This document shows, piece after piece, positions 1 to 7,869 of a stretch of DNA of 64,000 nt. The stretch is taken from contig CAWBSE010000003.1 in the NCBI GenBank assembly GCA_963791425.1, positions 930,001 through 994,000 on the forward strand. Direction: 5' to 3'. The notes beneath the pieces are model-generated. The model was not told the origin of the DNA. It did no database searches and saw only the letters and a list, made by a program, of their open reading frames with translations. The position numbers and the translations under genes are program-made. Numbering within the stretch: the first letter of the stretch is position 1; each line of letters opens with the position of its first letter. The stretch is from DATBLE01 sp963791425 (GTDB lineage: Bacteria > Actinomycetota > Thermoleophilia > Gaiellales > Gaiellaceae).

Positions 1-1105
1 CATCAAGAACACGTGGGACCGGCTGGGCATCCCGGAGGCCGAGCGGAAGTTCCTCGCCGGCGTCGGCGCGCAGTACGAGAGCGAGGTCGTCTACCACAAG
101 CTCCAGGAGGATCTCGAGAAGAAGGGCGTGATCTTCCTCGACATGGACTCCGCCCTCCGCGACCACGAGGACATCGTCAAGCAGTACATGGGGACGATCA
201 TCCCGCAGAACGACAACAAGTTCGCCGCGCTGAACTCGGCGGTCTGGTCGGGCGGGTCGTTCATCTACGTGCCGCCGGGCGTCCACATCGAGATGCCGCT
301 CCAGGCGTACTTCCGCATCAACGCGGAGAACATGGGCCAGTTCGAGCGCACGCTGATCATCGTCGACGAGGACGCGTACGTGCACTACGTCGAGGGTTGC
401 ACGGCGCCGATCTACTCGTCCGACTCACTGCACTCCGCGGTCGTCGAGATCATCGTCAAGCCGCGCGGCCGCTGCCGCTACACGACGATCCAGAACTGGT
501 CGACGAACGTCTACAACCTCGTCACCAAGCGCGCCGTCGCCTACGAGGACGCGACGATGGAGTGGGTCGACGGCAACCTCGGCTCGAAGCTGACGATGAA
601 GTACCCGGCGATCTGGCTGATGGGCGAACGGGCCCACGGCGAGGTGCTCTCGATCGCGTTCGCCGGCACCGGCCAGCACCAGGACGCGGGCGGCAAGGTC
701 GTGCACGTCGCGCCGAACACGTCGTCGGTGATCACCTCGAAGTCGATCTCGAAGAACGGCGGCCGCGCCGGTTACCGCGGGCTGCTGCAGGTCGATGCGA
801 AGGCGACCGGCTCGAAGTCGAAGGTCGTCTGCGACGCGCTGATCCTCGACGAGGAGTCGCGCTCCGACACCTACCCGTACATCCAGATCGACAACAACGA
901 GGTCGACATCGGCCACGAGGCGACGGTCTCGAAGATCGGCGAGGAGCAGCTCTTCTACCTCATGTCGCGTGGTCTTTCTGAAGCAGAAGCGTCCGCGATG
1001 ATCGTCTCCGGGTTCGTCGAGCCGATCACCAAGGAGCTCCCGCTCGAGTACGCGGTCGAGATGAACCGGCTGATCCAGCTGCAGATGGAGGGCTCTGTTG
1101 GGTAG
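1..1105 (+). CDS. sufB: SufB, Fe-S cluster assembly scaffold (5' end outside window)
   Basis: Component of the SufBCD complex that assembles Fe-S clusters in the cytoplasm. The reading frame is open from base 2 and no start is visible, so the N-terminus lies upstream. The visible ~367 residues carry the conserved SufB core, including NSAVWSGGSFIYVPPGV near the middle and the C-terminal EEQLFYLMSRGLSEAEA motif, which is shared with SufD at 1831-3009. The stop TAG (1103-1105) overlaps the start of the next gene. It heads a run sufB-VOC-VOC-sufD, with sufS and sufU further on; sufC is not in the window and is probably upstream. Identity is certain from family motifs. Confidence 0.97.
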   Translation, partial: IKNTWDRLGIPEAERKFLAGVGAQYESEVVYHKLQEDLEKKGVIFLDMDSALRDHEDIVKQYMGTIIPQNDNKFAALNSAVWSGGSFIYVPPGVHIEMPLQAYFRINAENMGQFERTLIIVDEDAYVHYVEGCTAPIYSSDSLHSAVVEIIVKPRGRCRYTTIQNWSTNVYNLVTKRAVAYEDATMEWVDGNLGSKLTMKYPAIWLMGERAHGEVLSIAFAGTGQHQDAGGKVVHVAPNTSSVITSKSISKNGGRAGYRGLLQVDAKATGSKSKVVCDALILDEESRSDTYPYIQIDNNEVDIGHEATVSKIGEEQLFYLMSRGLSEAEASAMIVSGFVEPITKELPLEYAVEMNRLIQLQMEGSVG

Positions 1106-1475
1106 TAGCCCGGTGACGGGCGTCGACTTCGTCGCCGTCCCGTCCACCGACTGGAAGCGGTCGCGGGACTTCTACGTCGAGACGCTCGGGCTCCGGCCCG
1201 ACGCGACCGGCGAGGGCGAGTTCTGGATCGGTGAGACGTGCTTCGGGGTCTACGAGCCGACGCAGTTCGGGATGGAGTTCGCGCCGCAGAAGACCGCGCA
1301 CATCGCGATGCACGTCGAGGACGTCGCAGCCGCGCGCACGGGGCTCGAGGCGAAGGGCGTCGAGTTCGAGGGCGAGATCTTCGACACCGGCGTCTGCCAC
1401 ATGGCGTTCTTCTACGACCCGGACGGCAACGCGCTGATGCTCCACCACCGCTACAAGCCGCGCGAGGAGAGCTAG
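1098..1475 (+). CDS. VOC-fold (glyoxalase/bleomycin-resistance) protein, copy 1
   Basis: Small vicinal-oxygen-chelate domain protein of 125 residues if the TTG at 1098 is used; a GTG at 1113 would give 120 residues. It begins inside the end of sufB, implying coupled translation. The domain starts GVDFVAVPSTDWKRSRDFY, typical of the first beta-alpha unit, and ends FYDPDGNALMLHHRY. It is a paralogue of the next gene: both share the FDTGVCHMAFF block. The usual final metal-binding Glu is replaced by His in LMLHHRY, so a glyoxalase I reaction should not be assumed. Its placement between sufB and sufD suggests a link to Fe-S assembly or stress, but substrate and partner are unknown. Confidence 0.8.
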   Translation: MGSSPVTGVDFVAVPSTDWKRSRDFYVETLGLRPDATGEGEFWIGETCFGVYEPTQFGMEFAPQKTAHIAMHVEDVAAARTGLEAKGVEFEGEIFDTGVCHMAFFYDPDGNALMLHHRYKPREES

Positions 1476-1478
1476 GCG

Positions 1479-1847
1479 GTGATCGTCGAGCGCACGGACT
1501 TCGTCTCCGTGCCGGTGACCGATCTCGAGCGGTCGACGGCGTGGTACCGCGACACGCTCGGCCTGCCGCAGGTCGGCGAGGGCGCCTGGCCCGAGTTCCA
1601 GCTCGGCGAGAACGTCAGCCTGTATCTGATCGACCCGACCAACATCGGCCGGGAGTTCAACGGACCGAACCACGGCTCGATCGCGCTTCGCGTCCCGGAC
1701 GTCGCGGAGACGAGGCTCGAGCTCGAGGGTCGCGGAATCGAGTTCGCCGGCGACACGTTCGACACCGGGGTCTGCCACATGGCCTTCTTCGCCGACCCGG
1801 ACGGCAACGCCCTGATGCTGCACCGCCGGTATGCCCCGCGTGACTAG
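1479..1847 (+). CDS. VOC-fold (glyoxalase/bleomycin-resistance) protein, copy 2
   Basis: Second VOC-domain protein, 122 residues, GTG start at 1479 three bases after the previous stop. It opens TDFVSVPVTDLERSTAWYRD and ends FFADPDGNALMLHRRYAP, clearly homologous to the preceding gene, so the pair arose by tandem duplication. The middle differs strongly (LIDPTNIGREFNGPNHGSIA here), so the two may form a heterodimer or have diverged in ligand. The 3' end overlaps the sufD start (1831) by 17 bases, making it part of the suf transcript. The function is not recognisable beyond the fold. Confidence 0.8.
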   Translation: MIVERTDFVSVPVTDLERSTAWYRDTLGLPQVGEGAWPEFQLGENVSLYLIDPTNIGREFNGPNHGSIALRVPDVAETRLELEGRGIEFAGDTFDTGVCHMAFFADPDGNALMLHRRYAPRD

Positions 1848-3009
1848 CGCCGCGGCCCTCGAGCGCTACCGCGAGCTGCCTCTCCCGGACACGACGCAGG
1901 AGGCCTGGCGCTTCACGGACCTGAAGGGCTTCGACCCGGACGCCTTTGTCCAGAACGGACATGACAGGGGTCAGACCCGTGCCATGTCCATGTTGGACAT
2001 CGACGTGGCCGGTTTGGCCCACGTCTCGGAGGGCGGGATCGAGATCGAGAAGGCGCCCGAGGGGATCACCTTCGAGGCACTCGGCGACCACGAGCTGCTC
2101 GGCACGCTGGTCGGCGCCGAGGACAAGTTCACCGCTCACAACGCCGCTTGCTGGCAGCACGGCCTGCTCGTCCGGGTGCCTAAAGGCATCGTCCTCGAGC
2201 AGCCGCTGTACGTGAAGATCGCGAACGCCACCGAGGGCGGCTCGCTCTTCTGGCGGCTGCTGGTCATCGCCGAGGAAGGTTCGCGGTTCTCGCTGATCGA
2301 GGAGTACACGTCGAGCTCGCCCGACCTCGCCGCCTACTCGAACGCCGCGGTCGAGCTGTTCGTCGAGCAGGGCGCGAAGCTCGAGTACGTCTCGCTGCAG
2401 AACCTCTCGCGTGAGACCTGGCACTTCGCCACGCACCACGCGAGCGTCGGCCGCGACGCCGAGCTCGACTGGGTCGCCGGCGGCTTCGGTTCGAAGAAGG
2501 GCAAGACGCGGATCCAGAACGATCTCGTCGGCACGGGCGCAACGTCGCGCGTCACCGGCGCGTATTTCGCCGACGGCGAGCAGCATCTCGACTACGACAC
2601 CTTTCAGGAGCACGTCGCGCCGAACACCGAGTCCGACTTCGCCTTCAAGGGCGCGCTGCGCGACCATGCGACGACGGTCTGGCGCGGGATGATCCGCGTC
2701 GAGCCCGACGCTCAGAAGACGAACGCGTACCAGGAGAACCGCAACCTGCTGCTCTCCCCGGACGCCCACGCCGACTCGATCCCCGGCCTCGAGATCCTCG
2801 CCAACGACGTGCGTTGCACCCACGGCGCAACGCTCGGCCAGGTCGACCGCGAGCAGCTCTTCTACCTGATGTCCCGAGGCCTCTCTCGCTCCGAGGCCGA
2901 GCGGCTGATCGTCCGCGGCTTCTTCCAGGACGTTCTCGACCGGATCGACCTCGAGCCGGTGCGCGAGGCGCTCTCGGACGCGCTGGAAGCCCGCATCCCC
3001 AGCGCTTAG
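1831..3009 (+). CDS. sufD: SufD, Fe-S cluster assembly subunit
   Basis: Partner of SufB in the SufBCD scaffold, 392 residues. The start ATG (1831) lies inside the end of the VOC gene, so translation is coupled. N-terminal REL PLPDTTQEAWRFTDL is the typical SufD opening, and the C-terminal EQLFYLMSRGLSRSEAERL block is shared with SufB. The segment NGHDRGQTRAMSM (about residues 45-57) is encoded by a palindromic repeat at 1957-1989 inserted in frame into a variable linker; the rest of the protein reads normally. Identity is secure. Confidence 0.96.
   Translation: MPRVTSAAALERYRELPLPDTTQEAWRFTDLKGFDPDAFVQNGHDRGQTRAMSMLDIDVAGLAHVSEGGIEIEKAPEGITFEALGDHELLGTLVGAEDKFTAHNAACWQHGLLVRVPKGIVLEQPLYVKIANATEGGSLFWRLLVIAEEGSRFSLIEEYTSSSPDLAAYSNAAVELFVEQGAKLEYVSLQNLSRETWHFATHHASVGRDAELDWVAGGFGSKKGKTRIQNDLVGTGATSRVTGAYFADGEQHLDYDTFQEHVAPNTESDFAFKGALRDHATTVWRGMIRVEPDAQKTNAYQENRNLLLSPDAHADSIPGLEILANDVRCTHGATLGQVDREQLFYLMSRGLSRSEAERLIVRGFFQDVLDRIDLEPVREALSDALEARIPSA
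1957..1989. repeat. REP-like palindrome inside sufD
   Basis: Thirty-three bases form an imperfect hairpin. The outer arms are GGACATG and CATGTCC, and the inner arms GGG and CCC flank TCAGA. Its 5' 22 bases match 7806-7827 with only two differences. The length is a multiple of three and keeps the sufD frame open. Confidence 0.65.
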
Positions 3010-3018
3010 GCTCTCCGC

Positions 3019-3651
3019 ATGACGTTCGAGCGCGTTCGCGGGACGCTCGGGATCCTGCTCTTCGGCGGCCTGACCGTCGTCGCCCTGACGGTGCTGTACG
3101 AGTCGATGCGCGCGGTGATGAGCATCGGCGGCTCGTGCGGGTCGTCCGGGACGGGGCTGCCGTCCTGCCCCGGCCATACCGCCGGGCTGCTCCCCGCCGC
3201 GATCTGGGGCGGGTTGATCTTCGCCGCGCTGTACGTGTGGCAGTGCGTGAAGCACCACGTGCCGAGCTTCGTGTCGCTGCTCTGGCCGGCGCTCTTCCTC
3301 TCCCTGGGCTGGAACTTCGTCGACTACGGCATCAACGGCGGCGCCGGCTCGGCAGGCCTGCTGATCGTCGGGGTGGTCTTCGGGATCATGGGCGGCGTCC
3401 CGCTGGTTTGGGCGCTGCCGCACCTGTGGCGCGTCTACGCGCTCGGCAAGATCGACGACGACAAGCCGTGGCACGTGACCACGACCGGCGCGGCAGTCAG
3501 TTCGCTGAAGGCGCTCACCCGCTCGAAGACGCCGAACGAGGACATGACGGACGCGCTCGCCAAGCTCGATGACCTCCACAAGTCGGGCGGGCTCAGCGAC
3601 TTCGAGTACGCCTCCGCCAAGGACAAGGTCATCCGCGGGGTGAAGCCGTGA
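3019..3651 (+). CDS. Four-TM membrane protein with SHOCT-like C-terminus
   Basis: Protein of 210 residues, ATG start 9 bases after sufD. About four hydrophobic helices (near residues 9-27, 54-74, 83-103 and 111-133) are followed by a cytoplasmic tail. The tail ends LAKLDDLHKSGGLSDFEY, which resembles the SHOCT short C-terminal domain found at the end of many bacterial membrane proteins. Between helices 1 and 2 is a short Cys-containing loop (GSCGSSGTGLPSCPG) that could hold a disulfide outside the membrane. Role unknown; it is probably co-transcribed with suf genes only by proximity. Confidence 0.75.
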   Translation: MTFERVRGTLGILLFGGLTVVALTVLYESMRAVMSIGGSCGSSGTGLPSCPGHTAGLLPAAIWGGLIFAALYVWQCVKHHVPSFVSLLWPALFLSLGWNFVDYGINGGAGSAGLLIVGVVFGIMGGVPLVWALPHLWRVYALGKIDDDKPWHVTTTGAAVSSLKALTRSKTPNEDMTDALAKLDDLHKSGGLSDFEYASAKDKVIRGVKP

Positions 3652-3746
3652 GCGGCCGCCTGCGGCTCTACTGGTTCCTCGTGCACGTGGTCGCGATCGC
3701 CGGCGGCATCTACGCCGGCGTCCGCTTCTTCGACTGGGCGGGCTAG
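3648..3746 (+). CDS. Single-pass 32-residue membrane peptide
   Basis: A very short gene starting at a GTG that overlaps the previous stop (GTGA arrangement). Translation gives 32 residues: a basic N-terminus (SGRLRLYWF), one hydrophobic helix (about residues 9-28) and the tail FFDWAG. The overlap and the clean membrane-segment composition argue that it is real and coupled to the four-TM gene. Its stop overlaps the stop of the convergent gene at 3743. Function unknown. Confidence 0.5.
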   Translation: MSGRLRLYWFLVHVVAIAGGIYAGVRFFDWAG

Positions 3747-4711
3747 TAGTAGATCGTCGGAGTCAGGTGGTGCGGGTAGTGCGTGCGGTGGAACGGCACC
3801 CACAGCCGGGCGTCGACCTGGGGGACGATCGCCTGCAGCTCCGGCGGCCGTAGCTCGTTCACGCGACGCGTCAGCTCGTCGCATGCGTAGATCGTGTGTG
3901 CGCGGATCTCGACCTCCCACGGTGAGCCGGCCTCGATCAGGCGGCCCTCGAGGATCGCCGACTCCAGCTCCGCCGAGTAGCTCGTGATCCCGAGCACGCG
4001 CAGTGCGGCCGGGACGATGTAGTCGGCGAACGCTGTCAGCCGGTCCATGTCCTCGAATCCGGCGCCGCCCGGGAGGGTCGCCTGGAGGATCCAGACCGAC
4101 AGCTGCGCCAGCTTCCAGAAGCGCACGGTCTGGCCGTCGTACGTCGCGGTGTCGTCGAAGCGCGGGAAGTCGCGGGTGAGCACCTCGAGGAAGCCGTTGC
4201 CGTCGTCGTACAGCCGTGGAGAACCGAAGACGTTGGAGAAGCGCCCGTCGTAGCGCTCCACGAGCGTCGCGCCGACCTCGCGCCAGATCCGGGCGCGCTC
4301 GTCCAGCAGCTGCAGCTCGGAGTTGCCGCCGCGGAAGAGCTCGCGCAGCTGCTCCTCCGTCACGTCCGACAGCCACGTGGCGTCGAGCACCGGAACACCT
4401 TCCGCCAGCGCGCGCTGCAGGCAGAAATGCATCCCGTCGGCGTCGGCGAGCGCGCGGCCGTCGTGGACGACCTCCCAGCGCACGCGTGTCTCGAAGTCGG
4501 TGAACGCGAAGTTGATGCAGGTCGCGGTCAGGACGAAGTCGACCATCCCGTCGCGGTCGAGCTCCAGCGGGAACGGGAGGATGAACGCGGGCGGTGGCAG
4601 CTCCTCGTACGCCATCCACCCGGCGTGGTCGGCGAGGCGGTCGAGGTCGATCGAGACGTCGCGCGACGCCTCGATCACCGGCAGGACGGTGTCGAGCACA
4701 GGGTGGGTCAC
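3743..4711 (-). CDS. Queuosine salvage protein (Qng1/DUF2419 family)
   Basis: About 322 residues, GTG start at 4711 (THPVLDTVLPVIEASRDV). The family releases queuine from queuosine nucleosides or nucleotides, acting as an N-glycosidase that salvages the tRNA wobble modification. Supporting features are length, the FAFTDFETRVRWEV segment after TCIN, the DGNGFLEVLTRDFPRFDD region, and the C-terminal HRTHYPHHLTPTIYY, which resembles the family's conserved ending. It stands alone, convergent with the preceding membrane genes and with no queuosine biosynthesis genes nearby, as expected for a salvage-only organism. Assignment rests on motif recall, so it is good but not certain. Confidence 0.8.
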   Translation of the reverse strand: MTHPVLDTVLPVIEASRDVSIDLDRLADHAGWMAYEELPPPAFILPFPLELDRDGMVDFVLTATCINFAFTDFETRVRWEVVHDGRALADADGMHFCLQRALAEGVPVLDATWLSDVTEEQLRELFRGGNSELQLLDERARIWREVGATLVERYDGRFSNVFGSPRLYDDGNGFLEVLTRDFPRFDDTATYDGQTVRFWKLAQLSVWILQATLPGGAGFEDMDRLTAFADYIVPAALRVLGITSYSAELESAILEGRLIEAGSPWEVEIRAHTIYACDELTRRVNELRPPELQAIVPQVDARLWVPFHRTHYPHHLTPTIYY

Positions 4712-4758
4712 GCTTCCATTCGACCACAGGCGCCGAGCCCCGCGTAGGCTTGACCCCC

Positions 4759-4902
4759 GTGAGCCGTCTCGACCATCCCGTCGTCTTCTCGCCCGACGCG
4801 GCGGCGCTCGTGCTCGAGCTCGGCGTGCGGTCGCCCGGCGATGCGGCAGAACGGCTTGCCGCGGTCGATCTGCAGGGTCTCGACATCCGGGCAGCCGGCT
4901 AG
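4759..4902 (+). CDS. Small hypothetical protein, 47 residues
   Basis: GTG start at 4759, divergent from the queuosine salvage gene and ending 20 bases before sufS. It encodes SRLDHPVVFSPDAAALVLEL and a further ~27 residues ending GLDIRAAG. No family is recognised. Codon use looks like neighbouring coding sequence, but there is no strong ribosome-binding site, and part of it could be 5' leader of sufS. Confidence 0.35.
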   Translation: MSRLDHPVVFSPDAAALVLELGVRSPGDAAERLAAVDLQGLDIRAAG

Positions 4903-4922
4903 CGGCCGGTACGATTGTCCCG

Positions 4923-6170
4923 ATGAGCGTGACCACACAGAAGAAGCTCGACGCGCACAAGCTGCGCGCCGACTTTCCCGTGTTCGAGCAGGCGATCCAC
5001 GGCAAGCCGCTGGCCTTCCTCGACTCGGCCGTCACGTCGCAGAAGCCGAACCAGGTGCTCGACGCGATGCGCGAGTTCTACGCCACCTCGTACTCGAACG
5101 TGCACCGCGGCGTGTACACGCTGTCCGAGCGCGCAACCGAGGGATACGAGGGCGCCCGCGAGAAGATCCGCGCCTTTCTGAACGCGCAGTCGACCCGCGA
5201 GATCATCTTCGTCCGCCAGGCGACCGAGGGGCTCAACCTCGTCGCGTACGCATGGGGGCTCGACAACCTCGGGCCGGGCGACGTCGCGATCGTCACCGAG
5301 CTCGAGCACCACTCGAACTTCGTCCCGTGGCAGCAGATCGCGAAGCGCACGGGCGCCGACTTCCGGATGATCCCGATCGACGACCAGGGCGAGCTGCGCA
5401 TGGATCTGCTCGACGAGGTCGCCGGCGACGGGAACGTCAAGGTCGTCGCGGCGAACCTCGTGTCGAACTCGCTCGGCACCATCAACCCGATCGAGAAGCT
5501 CGCCGCCTGGGCGCACGATCGCGGCGGGATCATGGTCGTCGACGCGGCGCAGGCCGCGCCGCACATGCGGATGGACGTGCAGACGCTCGGCGCCGACTTC
5601 GTCGCGTTCTCGTCGCACAAGATGTGCGGCCCGACCGGCGTCGGGGTCCTCTGGGGCCGTCGTGACTTGCTCGAGGAGATGTCGCCGTTCAACTTCGGCG
5701 GCTCGATGATCCGCTCGGTCAAGGTCGAGGAGACCCTCTGGAACGAGCTGCCGTACAAGTTCGAGGCAGGCACGCCTGCGATCGCCGAGGCGTACGGGCT
5801 CGGGATCGCGATCGACTACCTCGAGGCGGCCGGGCTCGACGCGATCGCGCAGCACGAGCACGAGCTGGCCGAGTACGCGCTCGAGCGCCTGGGCGAGCTG
5901 CCGTTCGTTACCGCGTACGGGCCGCCGGCCGAGCGCCGCGTCGGGCTCGTCTCGTTCAACGTCGAGGGCGTCCACCCGCACGACGTCGCGCAGGTGCTCG
6001 ACTGGGAGGGGATCGCGATCCGCGCAGGCCACCACTGCTGCCAGCCGCTGATGACGCGGCTCGGCGTTGCGGCGACGAACCGCGCGAGCTTCTACCTGTA
6101 CACGATCCCCGACGAGATCGACCGGCTCGTCACCGGCCTCCAGAAGGTCAAGGAGGTGCTCGGCACGTGA
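4923..6170 (+). CDS. sufS: SufS, group II cysteine desulfurase
   Basis: PLP enzyme that removes sulfur from cysteine for Fe-S assembly; 415 residues with ATG at 4923. The PLP lysine is in SSHKMCGPTGVGVLWG (about Lys233), and the active-site cysteine is in RAGHHCCQPLM (Cys372, the first of two adjacent Cys). The usual substrate motif VHRGVYTLSERAT is present near residue 60. It overlaps sufU by four bases (GTGA), matching the known SufS-SufU partnership in which SufU accepts the persulfide sulfur. Confidence 0.97.
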   Translation: MSVTTQKKLDAHKLRADFPVFEQAIHGKPLAFLDSAVTSQKPNQVLDAMREFYATSYSNVHRGVYTLSERATEGYEGAREKIRAFLNAQSTREIIFVRQATEGLNLVAYAWGLDNLGPGDVAIVTELEHHSNFVPWQQIAKRTGADFRMIPIDDQGELRMDLLDEVAGDGNVKVVAANLVSNSLGTINPIEKLAAWAHDRGGIMVVDAAQAAPHMRMDVQTLGADFVAFSSHKMCGPTGVGVLWGRRDLLEEMSPFNFGGSMIRSVKVEETLWNELPYKFEAGTPAIAEAYGLGIAIDYLEAAGLDAIAQHEHELAEYALERLGELPFVTAYGPPAERRVGLVSFNVEGVHPHDVAQVLDWEGIAIRAGHHCCQPLMTRLGVAATNRASFYLYTIPDEIDRLVTGLQKVKEVLGT

Positions 6171-6601
6171 GCGAGTTCGACCAGCTCTACCGCGAGGTGA
6201 TCCTCGACCACTACAAGAACCCGCGCGGGCATGGGGTTATGGAGCACGCAGACGCCGAGGCGGAGGGGCAGAACCCGCTGTGCGGCGACGAGGTCTCGAT
6301 CTACGTCTCCTTCGCCGAGGACGGCGACACGATCGACGAGATCATGTTCTCCGGCCGCGGCTGCGCGATCTCGCAGGCGGCGACGTCGATGCTCACCGAG
6401 ATGGTCACCGGCCGCAAGGCGAGCGAGGTCGCGGCGATGCCGAAGGAGGATCTGCTCGAGGAGATCGGCATCCCGCTCACGCCGGTGCGGTTGAAGTGCG
6501 CGCTCCTCGGCCTGACCACGCTCAGGCTCGCGCTGCACAAGGGGAAAGGCACTCCGCTTCCCGACAGCCTGGCCGAGCTCGACGAGCTGGAACTCAAGTA
6601 A
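6167..6601 (+). CDS. sufU: SufU, zinc-dependent sulfur acceptor
   Basis: 144 residues, GTG at 6167 overlapping the sufS stop. SufU proteins take the persulfide from SufS through a zinc ligand swap. Ligands are visible: NPLCGDE (Cys39, Asp41), GRGCAISQA (Cys66) and RLKCALLGL near residue 110. N-terminal LYREVILDHYKNPRG is the standard opening. It is directly followed by a Rieske protein two bases after its stop. Confidence 0.96.
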   Translation: MSEFDQLYREVILDHYKNPRGHGVMEHADAEAEGQNPLCGDEVSIYVSFAEDGDTIDEIMFSGRGCAISQAATSMLTEMVTGRKASEVAAMPKEDLLEEIGIPLTPVRLKCALLGLTTLRLALHKGKGTPLPDSLAELDELELK

Positions 6602-6603
6602 CC

Positions 6604-6915
6604 GTGCCGGCCCTGAACGTCTGCCCGGTCGAGGAGCTCCCGCCGGGCGAGATGAAGATCGTCACCGCCGGGCTCGTATCGGTGGGCGTCTACAACCTCG
6701 ATGGCCGGTACTACGCGCTCGAGGACCGCTGCTCGCACGACGACGGCCCGCTCTGCGAGGGCGAGTTCGACGCGGAGACCGGCGTGGTCGTCTGCCCGAG
6801 GCACGGCGCGAATTTCGACATCCGGTCGGGGAACGCGTTGACGCTCCCGGCGTACGAGCCGGTCTCGGTCTATCCCGTCCTGATCGAGGACGGGATGATC
6901 AAAGTCGAGCTCTGA
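6604..6915 (+). CDS. Rieske-type [2Fe-2S] ferredoxin of the suf cluster
   Basis: 103 residues, GTG start at 6604. Both Rieske ligand boxes are present: CSHDDGPL (Cys43, His45) and CPRHGANFD (Cys64, His67). It lacks an oxygenase domain and membrane anchor, so it is a soluble electron carrier; such genes commonly end suf operons in Actinomycetota. The last 17 bases overlap the 3' end of the convergent PH-like gene at 6899. Confidence 0.93.
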   Translation: MPALNVCPVEELPPGEMKIVTAGLVSVGVYNLDGRYYALEDRCSHDDGPLCEGEFDAETGVVVCPRHGANFDIRSGNALTLPAYEPVSVYPVLIEDGMIKVEL

Positions 6916-7258
6916 TCTCGGCGGCGATCTGCCCGGGGTCCTCGCCGGCCGTGGGCTCGAACGCCAGCAGTTTGTAGTGCGAGCCGGGGATCGTGCGCAG
7001 GACGACCGCGCGCTCCCGGTGGTGGAGGTCGAAGAAGAACCAGCGCCCGCCGCCCTTGAACCGGCCGCGGATGATCCCTTTCCGCGGGAGGTACTGGCCG
7101 ATCCGGAAGTAGAAGCGCGGGAGCGGCTCCAGGCCGACGTCGACCTGCTCGATCTCGGTGTACGGCACCTCGACGGTGCGCAGGATCATGATCCACGAGG
7201 AGAGGCCGCTGTAGTGCAGGCGGAACGCGTCGTCGGCGACCTCGATTCTGCGCGGCAT
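6899..7258 (-). CDS. PH-domain-like hypothetical protein
   Basis: 119 residues from the ATG at 7258. The sequence alternates hydrophobic strands (LSSWIMILRTVEVPY, RFYFRIGQYLPR, RWFFFDLHHRERAVVLR) with a short C-terminal helix (GEDPGQIAAEIRARL), which fits the bacterial PH-like fold. No transmembrane segment or signal is seen. It converges with the Rieske gene, overlapping it by 17 bases. Role unknown. Confidence 0.65.
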   Translation of the reverse strand: MPRRIEVADDAFRLHYSGLSSWIMILRTVEVPYTEIEQVDVGLEPLPRFYFRIGQYLPRKGIIRGRFKGGGRWFFFDLHHRERAVVLRTIPGSHYKLLAFEPTAGEDPGQIAAEIRARL

Positions 7259-7305
7259 GGGGCGTATGATCGCGGCGCCGTCAGTTGTTGGAAGAAGGAG
7301 GCCCC

Positions 7306-7824
7306 ATGAGCCTGATCTCCCTCGCGTCCGTCCGCGCCCTGCAGGAGGACGCCGCCGCCGAAGGGAAGGCGCGGCCCGGCCGCGTCCCTGGGGCGGCCGA
7401 CGCACAGGAGCGAATCGTCTCCAGCCTGGTCGCGTTCATCCCGGCCGAGCCGGTGACGCTCTTCATCGCGCTGCTCGCCGCCGTCGGCGCCGGCAGCGCC
7501 GAGTGGGTGCGGTGGACGCTGCTCGGCGTCGTCGCCGTGCTCGCGCCCGTCTGGGTCGAGATCCACTATCTGCAGAAGGCGAAGTCGAAGAAGGCGCGGA
7601 AGAAGGTCCCGCTGTTCGAGATGGCCGCCGGCCTGCTCGCGTTCCTCGCGTTGTCGATGACCGTGCCGGACTCGCCGTGGACCGAGATCGGCGGATTCAC
7701 CACGAGGTGGGGGCTGGTGATCGCGCTGGCCGTCGCCGGTGCGCTGCTCACGGTCAGCGAGTTCCGGGACGCGCTGGCCCGCGGCCGTCCGCGATCGGCC
7801 AAAGCGGACATGGCAGGGGTCTGA
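7306..7824 (+). CDS. Three-TM membrane protein
   Basis: 172 residues. The ATG at 7306 is chosen because GAAGGAGG precedes it by about six bases. Hydrophobic helices lie near residues 45-62, 68-85 and 108-122, with another segment near 138-155. A basic loop LQKAKSKKARKK sits between helices. The C-terminal KADMAGV and the stop codon are supplied by a repeat copy (7806-7827), so the native C-terminus has probably been replaced. Family not recognised. Confidence 0.65.
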   Translation: MSLISLASVRALQEDAAAEGKARPGRVPGAADAQERIVSSLVAFIPAEPVTLFIALLAAVGAGSAEWVRWTLLGVVAVLAPVWVEIHYLQKAKSKKARKKVPLFEMAAGLLAFLALSMTVPDSPWTEIGGFTTRWGLVIALAVAGALLTVSEFRDALARGRPRSAKADMAGV

Positions 7825-7827
7825 CCC
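7806..7827. repeat. REP-like half-element at the end of the 7306 gene
   Basis: Matches the 5' 22 bases of the palindrome in sufD (1957-1978) with two substitutions and contains the TGA that ends the membrane-protein gene. A weaker relative, with one inserted G, lies at 8702-8715 just after the lipoprotein stop. Confidence 0.6.
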
Positions 7828-7869
7828 TTATACGCGCAGAAGTGCGCCAATTTCGTAACGATTCGCCGC

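Noticed and set aside
1657..3579. 640-codon open frame on the minus strand opposite sufD and neighbours
   Set aside because: Arg/Ala/Gly-rich shadow of high-GC coding sequence; the plus strand holds clear SUF and membrane genes.
4323..4922. N-terminal 200-residue extension of sufS
   Set aside because: It is antisense to the queuosine salvage gene and Arg/Ser-rich; the ATG at 4923 begins the normal SufS protein.
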